This document shows, piece by piece, positions 9,082 to 17,389 of a stretch of 64,000 bases of DNA. Source of the stretch: Blastochloris tepida (GTDB lineage: Bacteria > Pseudomonadota > Alphaproteobacteria > Rhizobiales > Xanthobacteraceae); the NCBI RefSeq assembly GCF_003966715.1, contig NZ_AP018907.1, positions 3,398,001-3,462,000 on the forward strand, in the 5' to 3' direction. The notes under the pieces were generated by a model. The model was not told the origin of the DNA. It did not search any database and was given only the letters and a program-made list of their open reading frames with translations. Made by a program: the position numbers and the translations under genes. The number at the start of each line of letters is the position of its first letter. Within the stretch, counting starts at the first letter, position 1.

Positions 9082-10953
9082 TCAGACGCCGATGACCCGG
9101 TGCGCCTCGGCCAGCACGGCCAGCACGTCGGCGCCCATGAAGATGAAGCCGCCGACGCCGGCCTCCTTCACCGGGCCTTCCTGCTCCGGCGCCGGCTTGC
9201 CGGCGAGCCACAGATGCGCCGCGCCGGCCGCCTTCAGCGCCGCAGCAGCCGCCACCGCCTCCTCGGCATAGAGCGCGTCCGACGAGCAGATGCAGGCCAC
9301 GGCGGCGCCGCTCGCCTTGAAGGCCGCGGCCAGCGCCGCGAGATCGGTTCCGCCATCGGCCACAAAGCCGTCGTTCGAGACGGTCTCGATGCCGCCGGCC
9401 TCGAAGAAGTTCTTGGCGAAGGTGGCGCGCGCGGTGAACGCCGCGATCGGGCCGAGATTGGCCAGGAACAGCTTCGGGCGGACGCCGGTTTTTTCCAGGT
9501 GGCGGTCGGCGGCATCGCGCAGCGCCTCGAACGGCTCGGCCAGCCGGCCGGGCAGGAGCGGGGCGAAGGCGACCGCGAGCGGCGCCGCCTGGAGCGTCAC
9601 CGGCGCCACGTCCAGCACCGTCACCTCGGCCTCGGCGATCAGCGGGAATTCGGAAACGCCGGTGACCGGCTCCTTGCGGCGGGCGATCGCCTTGGCGTGC
9701 TCGGCGCGGGTGGCGGCGACCTTCGCCTGCACCGAACCGGCCTGCAGCGCCGCGGCGAGCCCGCCTTCCGCCTCGATCTCCTGGAACAGCGCCCAGGCGC
9801 GGGTCGCGAGCTCGTCGGTCAGCGTCTCGATTCCGCCGGTGCCGGCGGCCGGGTCGGCGACCTTGGCGAGGTGGGATTCCTCGATCAGCACGATCTGGGT
9901 GTTGCGGGCCATGCGGCGGGCGAAGGCATCGGGCAGGCCGAGCGCCGCGGTGAACGGCAGCACGGTGAGGCCATCGGCGCCGCCGGCCCCGGCGGCGAAC
10001 GAGGCCACCGTGCTGCGCAGCAAATTCACCCACGGGTCGCGCCGGGTCGACATCCGCCACGCGGTCTCGCCGACGATGCGCAGCGGCGCGGGGTCGAGCC
10101 CGCAGGCCGCCTCCAGCCGCGCCCACAGCCGGCGCAGCGCCCGGAACTTGGCCATGGTGAGGAACTGGTCGGCGTCGGCGGCAAGCCGCGCATAGACGAA
10201 GCGGCGGGCCTCCTCGAGCGGAATGCCGCCGGCCTCCAGCGCCCGCAGATAGGCCACCCCGGCAGCCATCACGAAGGCCAGCTCCTGCACCTCGGAGCCG
10301 CCGGCATCGTGCACCGGGCGGCCGTCGGCGACGGCGAACGGCCCGCGGAAGCCGGCCTTGGCCAGCGCCGCGATCTCGGCGGCGAAATCCGCCGCCAGCG
10401 CCGGCCAGGCGTCGGCGAGGCCGCCGCGCACCGCGGCGGCGCCCAGCGGATCGATGCCGAACGACACGTCGAGGGCAGCGGCATCGACGCCGAGCCCGGC
10501 CACCAGCGCAGCGAAGATCCCCGGCGCCGCCTTGGCCTCGGGGCCGAGGTCGAAATCGATGGCGACGGCGTCGAGCACGACGTCGGCGAGCGCGGCCGAG
10601 ATCGCCTCGGCCGAAGCCGGCAGGCCGAAGCCGCGGGCGCCGATGGCGCCGTTGAACACCAGCGTCAGGCCGGTGGCGCCGCCTTCGAGATCCTCCAGCG
10701 CCTGGGCGTTGGCCCCGGCGGGATCGGGGATGTCGACGCGGGCCATCACCCGCCACGGTGCCCCGGCGGCGCGGCCGGCGATCGGCGCGCGGTCGGCGCG
10801 GCGCGGATAGATCGGCTCGATGCGAATGCCGTCGGCGGTGGCGGACACCAGCTTCCTGTCGAACGGCGCCCCCTTCAGCACGTTCTCGACCACCTTCAGC
10901 CAGTCGTCGCGGGTGGCGGCGGGAAAGTCGGACGCGAGCGCGAGGTCGGTCAT
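9082..10953 (-). CDS. mutA: Methylmalonyl-CoA mutase small (beta) subunit
   Basis: 623 residues from the ATG at 10953, which has GGGGAG upstream and gives the product start MTDLALASDFPAATRDDW. The frame is open further upstream but codon use there is poor. The protein has the mutase TIM-barrel region (RDPWVNLLRSTVASFAAGAG, then PFTAALGLPDAFARRMARNT and QIVLIEESHL). Its C-terminal domain resembles a cobalamin-binding fold but lacks the DxHxxG cobalamin motif, as expected of the non-catalytic small subunit. It pairs with MutB to interconvert succinyl-CoA and methylmalonyl-CoA in propionate or PHB-linked metabolism. Unlike in most genomes, mutB does not follow: downstream is an R2 repeat. Confidence 0.9.
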   Translation of the reverse strand: MTDLALASDFPAATRDDWLKVVENVLKGAPFDRKLVSATADGIRIEPIYPRRADRAPIAGRAAGAPWRVMARVDIPDPAGANAQALEDLEGGATGLTLVFNGAIGARGFGLPASAEAISAALADVVLDAVAIDFDLGPEAKAAPGIFAALVAGLGVDAAALDVSFGIDPLGAAAVRGGLADAWPALAADFAAEIAALAKAGFRGPFAVADGRPVHDAGGSEVQELAFVMAAGVAYLRALEAGGIPLEEARRFVYARLAADADQFLTMAKFRALRRLWARLEAACGLDPAPLRIVGETAWRMSTRRDPWVNLLRSTVASFAAGAGGADGLTVLPFTAALGLPDAFARRMARNTQIVLIEESHLAKVADPAAGTGGIETLTDELATRAWALFQEIEAEGGLAAALQAGSVQAKVAATRAEHAKAIARRKEPVTGVSEFPLIAEAEVTVLDVAPVTLQAAPLAVAFAPLLPGRLAEPFEALRDAADRHLEKTGVRPKLFLANLGPIAAFTARATFAKNFFEAGGIETVSNDGFVADGGTDLAALAAAFKASGAAVACICSSDALYAEEAVAAAAALKAAGAAHLWLAGKPAPEQEGPVKEAGVGGFIFMGADVLAVLAEAHRVIGV

Positions 10954-11380
10954 CGGGCGAGGCTCCCCAGAGCGGTCATCTGCAAAAAGGCCGGCGCGGT
11001 TGGACGGCGATGCTGGATAGCGGTTTTGCGGAAGAAATCGGGTTCGATCAAGGACCGTTCGATCAAAGACCGGTCGAACAGGACGTGATGCAAATTTCGG
11101 CCGCGCGGACCGCCATTCCCCCTCGGTCGAACCGCGCGCGCCCCCGGCGTTCATCACGCCGCCAACTGCGGTTGCGGGCAAAACGAAATTCGCGCCGGCC
11201 GGCACCATGGCCGAAATCTACGCAGGATTTGCCGCGTGCGCCATCGCGACGCGAGCGCGCACGCCCTTGAGCCCGGCGCCACCGATTTCGTGCGCTTTCC
11301 TTGAACCTCCCCGCCGGGCGCCGCGACCAACGGAGGACGAGGCCGCAAGGCACCGCAACCGCCAGCCCGAGGAGACCGCC
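10954..11380. other. Region between mutA and the His-rich protein gene
   Basis: The two neighbouring genes diverge here, so their promoters should lie in this stretch. It has a short direct repeat at about 11041-11082 (GTTCGATCAAGGACCG, then TTCGATCAAAGACCGG and TCGAACAGGA). No convincing gene or RNA is visible. Confidence 0.5.
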
Positions 11381-11710
11381 ATGACCCGCTCTGCCAGCAC
11401 CCGCTCTGCCAGCACCCGCTTGACCAAGACCGCCATCGCCACCGCCCTCGCCGCCGTCATGTTCGGCGCCGCCGCGCTCGGCACCGCCGGCCCGGCCCAG
11501 GCGTGGCATCCGCACCCCCATCATCATCACCACCATGGCGGCCACTGGCATCGCGGCCATGGCGGCGCGATCGCCGGCGGCGTCGCGGCCGGACTGCTGC
11601 TCGGCGGCATCGCCGCGGCGGCGGCGGCCAATTCCGACCGCGAGTGCTACCTGCAGGACCGTTTCGACCGCTGGGGCAACTATATCCGCACCGTGCGGGT
11701 GTGCCGTTGA
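11381..11710 (+). CDS. Secreted His/Gly-rich small protein
   Basis: 109 residues. It begins MTRSASTRSASTRLTK, in which ASTRS is tandemly repeated. A signal peptide follows (TAIATALAAVMFGAAALG, cleaved near AQA-WH). Next comes a histidine-rich stretch (residues about 43-60, HPHPHHHHHHGGHWHRGHGG), a hydrophobic glycine/alanine segment (about 62-85) that could be a membrane helix, and a short tail with two cysteines (DRECYLQDRFDRWGNYIRTV). The His cluster suggests metal binding (nickel, zinc or copper), but that is inference. Similar small periplasmic proteins of unknown function are common in Rhizobiales. GAGGAGACC precedes the ATG. Confidence 0.75.
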   Translation: MTRSASTRSASTRLTKTAIATALAAVMFGAAALGTAGPAQAWHPHPHHHHHHGGHWHRGHGGAIAGGVAAGLLLGGIAAAAAANSDRECYLQDRFDRWGNYIRTVRVCR

Positions 11711-12011
11711 TGCGGGCCTTCGCTTCGGGATGCCGAAAGCCCGGAGCAACCGAAACCCGGCCAGCCTGCTCCGGAGCCTTGGCTTGACGCCAGCTTCGGC
11801 GTGACGGTCCGGGCGCCGACCCCGAGTTCGCCTTCGGCGCGCCCGAAGCGAGCGGCCGCCCCGCACCCGCCCCAATCCCCTGGCGGTGCGGGGCGGTTCG
11901 GCGTTTGATGCGAAGATGCGGATTTTCTTTACGGAATCGGGAATTTCATGAAGATTCGCAGGCGGACCCAACGGCCGGCTCCCGCCGCCGCTGGCATGAG
12001 GTGATCCGTCC
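11711..12011. other. Intergenic region with a GC-rich hairpin
   Basis: No gene is visible. A 12-bp inverted repeat (CCGCCCCGCACC at 11856-11867 and GGTGCGGGGCGG at 11885-11896) forms a strong hairpin without a T run. It may stabilise or end the transcript of the His-rich protein gene. The promoter of ybaK is probably in the AT-richer part after 11910. Confidence 0.55.
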
Positions 12012-12494
12012 ATGGCCAAGGGCACGCCGGCGACGCTGGCGCTGGAGCGCGCGAACGAGCCGTTCACGCTGCACGAATACGTCTACGACCCCGACGCCGA
12101 CCGTATCGGCCTGCAGGCGGCCGACGCGCTCGGCATCGAGCCGGCGCGCCTGCTCAAGACGCTGATGGTCGAGGCCGGCGGCAAGCCGGCGGTGGCGATC
12201 ATCGCCTCCGACCGCACGGTGAGCCTCAAGAAGCTCGCCGCCGCGGCCAAGGTGAAGGAGGCGGCGATGATGGCGCCGGCCGCGGCCGAGCGCATCACCG
12301 GCTATCATGTCGGCGGCATCTCGCCGCTCGGCCAGAAGAAGCGGGTGCCGGCCTTCCTCGACGCGGCGGCGATGGCGCACGCCACCGTGCTGGTGAATGG
12401 CGGCCGGCGCGGCCTGCAGATCGAGCTTGCGCCCGCCCGCCTCGCGGCGCTGACCGGGGCGCAGGTGGTCGATCTGGAGCATGCGCCGGGTTGA
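12012..12494 (+). CDS. ybaK: Cys-tRNA(Pro)/Cys-tRNA(Cys) deacylase, YbaK/EbsC family
   Basis: 160 residues. The YbaK/EbsC family hydrolyses Cys-tRNA(Pro) formed by ProRS misacylation, acting in trans as an editing factor. Family features are the N-terminal TPATLALERANEPFTLHEY, the central ALGIEPARLLKTLMVEAGGK, and KKLAAAAKVKEAAMM with the conserved lysine, followed by TGYHVGGISPLGQKKRVPAF, the hallmark GGxSPxGQKK motif. It is convergent with yqeY; a degenerate R1 repeat fills the gap between them. Confidence 0.93.
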   Translation: MAKGTPATLALERANEPFTLHEYVYDPDADRIGLQAADALGIEPARLLKTLMVEAGGKPAVAIIASDRTVSLKKLAAAAKVKEAAMMAPAAAERITGYHVGGISPLGQKKRVPAFLDAAAMAHATVLVNGGRRGLQIELAPARLAALTGAQVVDLEHAPG

Positions 12495-12570
12495 TCAAAC
12501 GGCGTCCGACCCGATCTGCCGGAAAGCGCATCGTGCGGTTTCCCAGCCCAATCGGCCGGAAACCGCATCA
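12492..12570. repeat. Degenerate R1 repeat between ybaK and yqeY
   Basis: The right end reads CCGGAAACCGCATCA, so its reverse strand begins TGATGCGGTTTCCGG and supplies the yqeY stop codon. The left end begins TGATCAAACGG at the ybaK stop codon but is much diverged. Internal parts (GATCTGCCGGAAAGCGCATC and GTGCGGTTTCCC) look like eroded R1 arms. Confidence 0.6.
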
Positions 12571-13020
12571 CCCCAGCGCGGCCTTGACCCAGCCGGACGC
12601 CTTGCCGAAATCCATGCGGCCGCCGAAGCGCTCCTTCAGCACCGCCATCACCTTGCCCATGTCCTTCATGCCGGCGGCGCCGATCTCAGCCACCACCGCG
12701 GCGATCGCCGCCTTCGCCTCGTCCTCGCCGAGCTGCTGGGGCAGGAAGGAGGCGATGATGTCGATCTCCTCGCGCTCCTGGGCGGCGAGCTCGGGGCGGC
12801 CATTGTCGGCGTAGATCGTCGCCGACTCCTGGCGCTGCTTGATCATCTTGGCCAGCAGCCCGAAGATCTCGTCGTCCGACAGCGGCCCCTTGCCGTTGCC
12901 GCGGGCGTCGATGTCGCGGTCCTTGAGCGCGGCGGTGATCAGCCGCAGCGTCGACATCCTGCGCTTGTCCTGGGCCTTGACTGCGGCGGTCAGCGCCTCG
13001 GTGAGGGTGGTGCGGATCAC
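12568..13020 (-). CDS. GatB/YqeY domain-containing protein
   Basis: 150 residues from a GTG start at 13020 with AAAGG upstream. It is a stand-alone YqeY protein, related to the tail domain of the GatB amidotransferase subunit. The family motif is visible as MIRTTLTEALTAAVKAQDKR, RMSTLRLITAALKDRDIDAR and the C-terminal GMKDMGKVMAVLKERFGGRM. The family is thought to bind tRNA; its precise role is unsettled. In alphaproteobacteria it often sits next to carA, as here, in the divergent orientation. Confidence 0.93.
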   Translation of the reverse strand: MIRTTLTEALTAAVKAQDKRRMSTLRLITAALKDRDIDARGNGKGPLSDDEIFGLLAKMIKQRQESATIYADNGRPELAAQEREEIDIIASFLPQQLGEDEAKAAIAAVVAEIGAAGMKDMGKVMAVLKERFGGRMDFGKASGWVKAALG

Positions 13021-13075
13021 GGGACAAACCTTTCGTAAGCTGACAAAGCGCCCGCCGGAACGACGGCGGCATCGC

Positions 13076-13092
13076 TTTATCTGATTGATAAA
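13076..13092. promoter_or_regulatory. Inverted repeat TTTATC-N5-GATAAA between yqeY and carA
   Basis: A 6-bp perfect inverted repeat with 5-nt spacer lies in the 213-bp divergent intergenic region. On the minus strand it is about 55-70 bp upstream of the yqeY start codon, and on the plus strand about 30 bp upstream of the predicted carA -35 element. It could be an operator for either gene; no regulator is suggested by the sequence. Confidence 0.35.
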
Positions 13093-13119
13093 ACGTGGAA
13101 ATTTCCATTCGTGCGGCGG

Positions 13120-13148
13120 TTGACGCGCGGACCGTTGTCACTTAGGTT
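13120..13148 (+). promoter_or_regulatory. Predicted sigma-70-type promoter of carA
   Basis: TTGACG (13120-13125), a 17-nt spacer and TAGGTT (13143-13148) fit an alphaproteobacterial housekeeping promoter. Transcription would begin near 13155, leaving a leader of about 80 nt before the carA ATG at 13234. Confidence 0.5.
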
Positions 13149-13233
13149 CGCAGGTCAAGATCCGACAACGTCCCGTGTCCGGGCGTCGCGTTTGCGGCGT
13201 GCGCCCGCGCGCGGCCACATATGTAGGCGAGCG

Positions 13234-14433
13234 ATGGGCAGCGAACAAGACAATCAGAACACCGGCTGGCAGGACCCGAAGCCCACCGCGCTCCTGGTGC
13301 TGGCCGACGGGCTGGTGCTCGAAGGGTTCGGGCTCGGCGCCACCGGACAGGCGGCCGGCGAGGTGTGCTTCAACACCGCGATGACCGGCTATCAGGAGAT
13401 CCTGACCGACCCGTCCTATGCCGGGCAGATCATCACCTTCACCTTCCCGCACATCGGCAATGTCGGCACCAATGACGACGACATCGAGACCGTCAACATG
13501 GCGGCGGTGCTCGGCGCCTGCGGCGTGGTGCTGCGCGCGCCGATCACCGGCGCCTCGAACTGGCGCGCCGCCAAGCATTTCGACGCGTGGCTGAAGGCAC
13601 GCGGCATCATCGGCATCTCCGGTCTCGACACCCGGGCACTCACGGCCCGCATCCGCGAGGCCGGCATGCCGAACGCGGTGATCGCCCACGCGCCGGACGG
13701 CGGGTTCGACGTCGAGGCGCTGAAGCGCGCCGCCGCGGCGCTGCCCGCGATGGACGGGCTCGACCTCGTGCCGAAGGTCGCCGCCACCCAGCGCTACGGC
13801 TGGGACGAGACGGTGTGGGCGTGGCCCGGCGGCTATGGCCGGCAGCAGGCGACGAGCCGCCACGTCGTCGCCATCGACTACGGCATCAAGCGCAACATCC
13901 TGCGCCTGATCGCCACCACCGGCGCCAAGGTCACGGTGGTGCCGCCGACCGCCTCGGCGGCCGACATCCTGGCCTTGAACCCGGACGGCGTGTTCCTCTC
14001 CAACGGCCCCGGCGATCCGGCGGCGACCGGCCAGTATGCCGTGCCGGTGATCCAGACGCTGCTGGCGGAGAAGGTGCCGACCTTCGGGATCTGCCTCGGC
14101 CACCAGATGCTCGGCCTCGCGGTCGGCGCCCGGACGCGCAAGATGCGCCAGGGCCATCACGGCGCCAATCACCCGGTCAAGGACCTCACCACCGGCAAGG
14201 TCGAGATCACCTCGATGAACCACGGCTTCGCGGTGGACCGCGACTCGCTGCCGGGCAACGCGGTGGAGACCCACGTGTCGCTGTTCGACGGCTCGAACTG
14301 CGGCATCGCGCTCACCGACCGGCCGGCCTTCTCGGTGCAGTACCACCCCGAGGCCTCGCCCGGCCCGCAGGACAGCCATTACCTGTTCGCCCGCTTCGCC
14401 GAGATGATGGCGAGCCGCAAGGCGGTGGTCTGA
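13234..14433 (+). CDS. carA: Carbamoyl-phosphate synthase small subunit (glutaminase)
   Basis: 399 residues from the ATG at 13234; the longer open frame upstream is not supported. CarA hydrolyses glutamine and passes ammonia to CarB for carbamoyl phosphate, the precursor of arginine and pyrimidines. The N-terminal CarA domain starts ALLVLADGLVLEGFGLGATG. The class I glutamine amidotransferase domain begins at about residue 205, with the nucleophile in VPTFGICLGHQMLG (Cys287) and the His/Glu pair in SVQYHPEASPGP. carB is not adjacent; an R2 repeat follows. The stop codon opens TGAGGCGGTTTTCCGG, an R1-like tip. Confidence 0.96.
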   Translation: MGSEQDNQNTGWQDPKPTALLVLADGLVLEGFGLGATGQAAGEVCFNTAMTGYQEILTDPSYAGQIITFTFPHIGNVGTNDDDIETVNMAAVLGACGVVLRAPITGASNWRAAKHFDAWLKARGIIGISGLDTRALTARIREAGMPNAVIAHAPDGGFDVEALKRAAAALPAMDGLDLVPKVAATQRYGWDETVWAWPGGYGRQQATSRHVVAIDYGIKRNILRLIATTGAKVTVVPPTASAADILALNPDGVFLSNGPGDPAATGQYAVPVIQTLLAEKVPTFGICLGHQMLGLAVGARTRKMRQGHHGANHPVKDLTTGKVEITSMNHGFAVDRDSLPGNAVETHVSLFDGSNCGIALTDRPAFSVQYHPEASPGPQDSHYLFARFAEMMASRKAVV

Positions 14434-14838
14434 GGCGGTTTTCCGGTTTCGGGCTTCGCGCCCCCTCGAAAAGCCCCCCACCCCCGACCCCTCCCCACCA
14501 TTCACTGCGTTCATGGGGGGAGGGGAGAAGGCCGCGGGCCTGTCCCGGCCGTTCCCCGTTGTACTCGTGGGGAGAAGAGGCGCCCCTTCTCCCCTCCCCC
14601 CGCGAGCGGTGGGGAGGGGTCGGGGGTGGGGGGACGCGCCGCCGTCCGGGTGGGGGAACGCGCCGCCCGGCGCGCGTGATCTTCATTCGGGCGCTTGTCA
14701 CCTTCACCCCGCCGCGCCCTGCCTGACCGGATTTCCGCCGATCCTTCAAAATTTAAGCAGTCGGGAGAGCGGCGGTTAACGCTATTTCCACCGCTGGTGT
14801 GCATGCTGCCGGTCCTGTGCGAGGCGCAGGAGGGCGGC
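14434..14838. other. Non-coding region after carA with R2 repeat
   Basis: Apart from the short R1-like tip directly after the carA stop codon and the R2 repeat at 14474-14633, nothing is recognisable. The frames that cross the repeat are Pro/Arg-rich and match frames over the other R2 copies, so they are repeat translations. The last 100 bp, with an AT-rich patch around 14745-14785, may carry the promoter of the next small gene. Confidence 0.55.
14474..14633. repeat. R2 long repeat, copy 2
   Basis: The outer arms are CCCCCCACCCCCGACCCCTC and GAGGGGTCGGGGGTGGGGGG. The interior holds ATTCACTGCGTTCATGGGGG, then GGCCGCGGGCCTGTCCCGGC, CGTTGTACTCGTGGGGAGAA and GAGGCGCCCCTTCTCCCC. These are the modules of copy 1 in the opposite orientation. 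It begins 40 bp after the carA stop codon. Confidence 0.8.
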
Positions 14839-15063
14839 ATGTCGAGGGTGCAGATCACGGCGTTTGCGGCGGTGCTTGCGGCCATCGCTTTCACATGGCT
14901 CGCCAATGTCGCGGCCTCGGTCGGCGACTCGCTGACGAGCCAGCTCGCCCGCAAGCAGGCCAACCCGCCGCCGGTCCGCACCCGCGTCATCACCTCGATC
15001 CTCGATCCCGACCCGACCATCGTCGGCGCGATCCCCAAACGGGCGGACGGCCTGCGGCCCTGA
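14839..15063 (+). CDS. Small single-span membrane protein of unknown function
   Basis: 74 residues from the ATG at 14839, preceded by GGAGGGCGGC (GGAGG). It has one N-terminal hydrophobic segment (about residues 6-26, TAFAAVLAAIAFTWLANVAA) and a polar tail with prolines (PPPVRTRVITSILDPDPTIV). It may be a membrane anchor or a secreted protein. Codon pattern and ribosome-binding site support it; no family is recognised. The next small gene (15319) has a similar architecture. Confidence 0.55.
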   Translation: MSRVQITAFAAVLAAIAFTWLANVAASVGDSLTSQLARKQANPPPVRTRVITSILDPDPTIVGAIPKRADGLRP

Positions 15064-15318
15064 ATCTCTTCCCGACCCGACGCGACCCGCCCCGGCCCGC
15101 CGGACGATTTGTCGCAAAGTCGCCGGATCGCGGAGAGGTTTCGTTAACCTTTCGGTCACCACCGCGCGCCTAGGCTTGGCGCGGCCTTCCGGACAACCAT
15201 CTGCAACCCGGAAGGCGGCCTTGCCGGATCGCCGACCTCCGCGGCGGCGTCCGGCGAGCGGGCTACGCGTCTCCGGCTTCGTGAGCCGGACTCCATCTGC
15301 TGACCAAGGGAGGCGCGC

Positions 15319-15570
15319 GTGAGTGTTGCTTTGAGACGGAATCTCCGCCGGATCACCCTGATGCGCCGTGTGGCGACGGGCATCGAATACGGCCTGCTGG
15401 CGATCGGGGCGGCGATCGTCGGCTTCGCCACGCTGATCCTGGTCGAGGACACCGGCCGCGACCGGGTGGCCGTGCGCACCCAGCCCGCCATCCTCGACGC
15501 CGGCCCCGTCCACCCGGTTGCGGCACCCGAGACGGTCGGCAGCATTCCCGCCGCCGAGCTGCGGCGCTGA
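15319..15570 (+). CDS. Flp/Fap type IVb pilin-like small protein
   Basis: 83 residues from a GTG start with a strong AAGGGAGG upstream. The hydrophobic segment reads RVATGIEYGLLAIGAAIVGF (about 17-36), which matches the Flp pilin consensus IEYGLIA in which a Glu follows the prepilin cleavage region. The leader is basic (SVALRRNLRRITLMRR). The remaining tail is polar and unlike Flp pilins. No tad/cpa pilus assembly genes are nearby, so it is either an orphan Flp-like subunit or a pseudopilin-like membrane protein. Confidence 0.55.
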   Translation: MSVALRRNLRRITLMRRVATGIEYGLLAIGAAIVGFATLILVEDTGRDRVAVRTQPAILDAGPVHPVAAPETVGSIPAAELRR

Positions 15571-15600
15571 GGCGCGACGCCGCTTCCTTCGCAGTCCGCG

Positions 15601-16392
15601 CTACGGCGACACCTTGGCGCGCGCCTGCTCGGCCATCTCCTTGAGACTCTTGCGCAGGTCGGCCGGCGTGGTCAGCCGCTGCGGGAACGTCACCCGCGCC
15701 GTCTCGTCGCCGCAGGCGAGATCGAGCCCCTCGGGATCGCAGCCGGTGACGCTCCAGCGCCCATCCGGCGCCCTGGCGAGCCGCGTCGCATAGAGCCGGA
15801 CGGCATCCGCATGGTCCTCGTTCATGTGGGCGAGGATGCCGGGCTCGGCCTCGATCAGCGCCCCGGCATCGTCGATCGCGGTCAGCACGTCGGCCGGGGC
15901 GACCGCGGCCGCCCGGCCGAAGCCGCCATTGAGGTGGACGGCCGCCAGCTCCATGCGCCAGAAGCCGAAATCCGGCAGCTGCACATAGAGCTGCGACTTC
16001 GGATGCTTGGCCAGGAAGCGGCGGCGGGCGCGCGCATCCTCCACCCGCGTGCAGCGGCCGACCAGCGACAGGCGGGGATGGGCCAGCGGATCGCCCTTGC
16101 CGGTCTCGGCCAACAGCAGCGAGGCGCGGCCGTCGGCGGCGAGGTTGCGGGTGTGCAGCGACAGGCCCGACAGCAGCAGAATGGGGGCGCCGTCGACGTC
16201 GGTGGCGACATTGACCAGCGTGGTCAGCGGGAAGCCCGACTGCGGATCATTGGTGGCGAGCGCGCCGGAGCGGGCGGTGCGAAGCAGGGTCCTGGCCAGC
16301 CCGGCGGCATCGAATCCGGCGGCCGGATTGAGCGGCAATTCGATGCCGGTGCCGGTGATCGGCGGCGCGGCGTCCGGCGGCTGAGCACCCAT
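15601..16392 (-). CDS. HugZ-like pyridoxamine 5'-phosphate oxidase-fold protein with DUF2470 domain
   Basis: 263 residues. The N-terminal split-barrel flavin-binding domain (about 20-165) contains [20 protein letters not shown] and [20 protein letters not shown], typical of the HugZ/PNPOx family. The C-terminal DUF2470 domain (about 175-260) has [20 protein letters not shown], with the HMNEDH motif found in heme-degrading HugZ proteins. The role is probably heme or flavin-linked oxidation, possibly heme iron use; this is family-based inference. It diverges from chvI and ends 30 bp from the Flp-like gene. Confidence 0.85.
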   Translation of the reverse strand: MGAQPPDAAPPITGTGIELPLNPAAGFDAAGLARTLLRTARSGALATNDPQSGFPLTTLVNVATDVDGAPILLLSGLSLHTRNLAADGRASLLLAETGKGDPLAHPRLSLVGRCTRVEDARARRRFLAKHPKSQLYVQLPDFGFWRMELAAVHLNGGFGRAAAVAPADVLTAIDDAGALIEAEPGILAHMNEDHADAVRLYATRLARAPDGRWSVTGCDPEGLDLACGDETARVTFPQRLTTPADLRKSLKEMAEQARAKVSP

Positions 16393-16629
16393 CGCCTTCT
16401 CCCTGTTCGGTTTTTCGGCGTTCCGCCGCGATCCTTCCGCCGATCCGGACGCAGCGCTCCGGACGGGTATCGCGCAACGGACATCCGACTATATATTGGT
16501 GTCGGCGCGCGCCGGTCACAGATCGGCCCCGATCACGGTTTTTTTCGCAGCCTCGCGGGCTGCGCCGGAGATGCTGCGCGCCCCTGTTCCCCGGTGACGC
16601 TGCGTCGCCGCGATGCAAAGGTCCCTTTC

Positions 16630-17331
16630 ATGCCGACCATCGCCCTTGTCGACGACGACCGCAACATTCTCACCTCGGTCACGATCGCGCTCGAGTCCGA
16701 AGGCTATCGCATCATGACCTACACCGATGGCGCGTCGGCGCTCGAAGGCTTCAAGACCAGCCCGCCCGATCTCGCCATCCTCGACATCAAGATGCCGCGC
16801 ATGGACGGCATGGAGCTGCTGCGCCGGCTGCGCCAGAAGACCGACATGCCGGTGATCTTCCTCACGTCCAAGGACGAGGAGATCGACGAGCTGTTCGGCC
16901 TCAAGATGGGCGCCGACGACTTCATCCGGAAGCCGTTCTCGCAGCGCCTGCTGGTCGAGCGCGTCAAGGCGGTGCTGCGCCGCGTCACGCCCAAGGACGG
17001 CACCACGCCGCCGCGCGAGACCGACACCGCCAGGGTGCTGGAGCGCGGCCTGCTGCGCATGGATCCCGAGCGCCACACCTGCACCTGGAAGAACGAGCCG
17101 GTGACGCTGACGGTCACCGAGTTCCTGATCCTGCAGGCCTTGGCGCAGCGGCCGGGCGTGGTGAAGAGCCGCAACGCGCTGATGGATGCGGCCTATGACG
17201 ACCAGGTCTATGTCGACGACCGCACCATCGACAGCCACATCAAGCGCCTGCGCAAGAAGTTCAAGGTGGTCGACGACAATTTCGAGATGATCGAGACGCT
17301 CTACGGCGTAGGCTACCGGTTCAAGGAATGA
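16630..17331 (+). CDS. chvI: Two-component response regulator ChvI
   Basis: 233 residues from the ATG at 16630. It is an OmpR/PhoB-family regulator: receiver domain 1-120 with acidic pocket DDD (8-10), phosphoacceptor in [13 protein letters not shown] (Asp52) and the conserved lysine in [12 protein letters not shown]. The DNA-binding winged helix spans about 145-233, with [20 protein letters not shown] and [19 protein letters not shown]. The ChvG-ChvI system controls envelope, acid-stress and host-interaction genes in Rhizobiales. It is the first gene of chvI-chvG-hprK-IIA-HPr, a block conserved across the order. Confidence 0.95.
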   Translation: MPTIALVDDDRNILTSVTIALESEGYRIMTYTDGASALEGFKTSPPDLAILDIKMPRMDGMELLRRLRQKTDMPVIFLTSKDEEIDELFGLKMGADDFIRKPFSQRLLVERVKAVLRRVTPKDGTTPPRETDTARVLERGLLRMDPERHTCTWKNEPVTLTVTEFLILQALAQRPGVVKSRNALMDAAYDDQVYVDDRTIDSHIKRLRKKFKVVDDNFEMIETLYGVGYRFKE

Positions 17332-17389
17332 CGCCGCCGATGGCGCCCGTCCGGCCACAGCTCCAGATTCAGCTTCAGGCAGATTGCCG

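Noticed and set aside
12492..12570. Reading the ybaK/yqeY gap as a simple terminator
   Set aside because: The stem has no T run and the arms match eroded R1 repeats better, so it is listed as a repeat.
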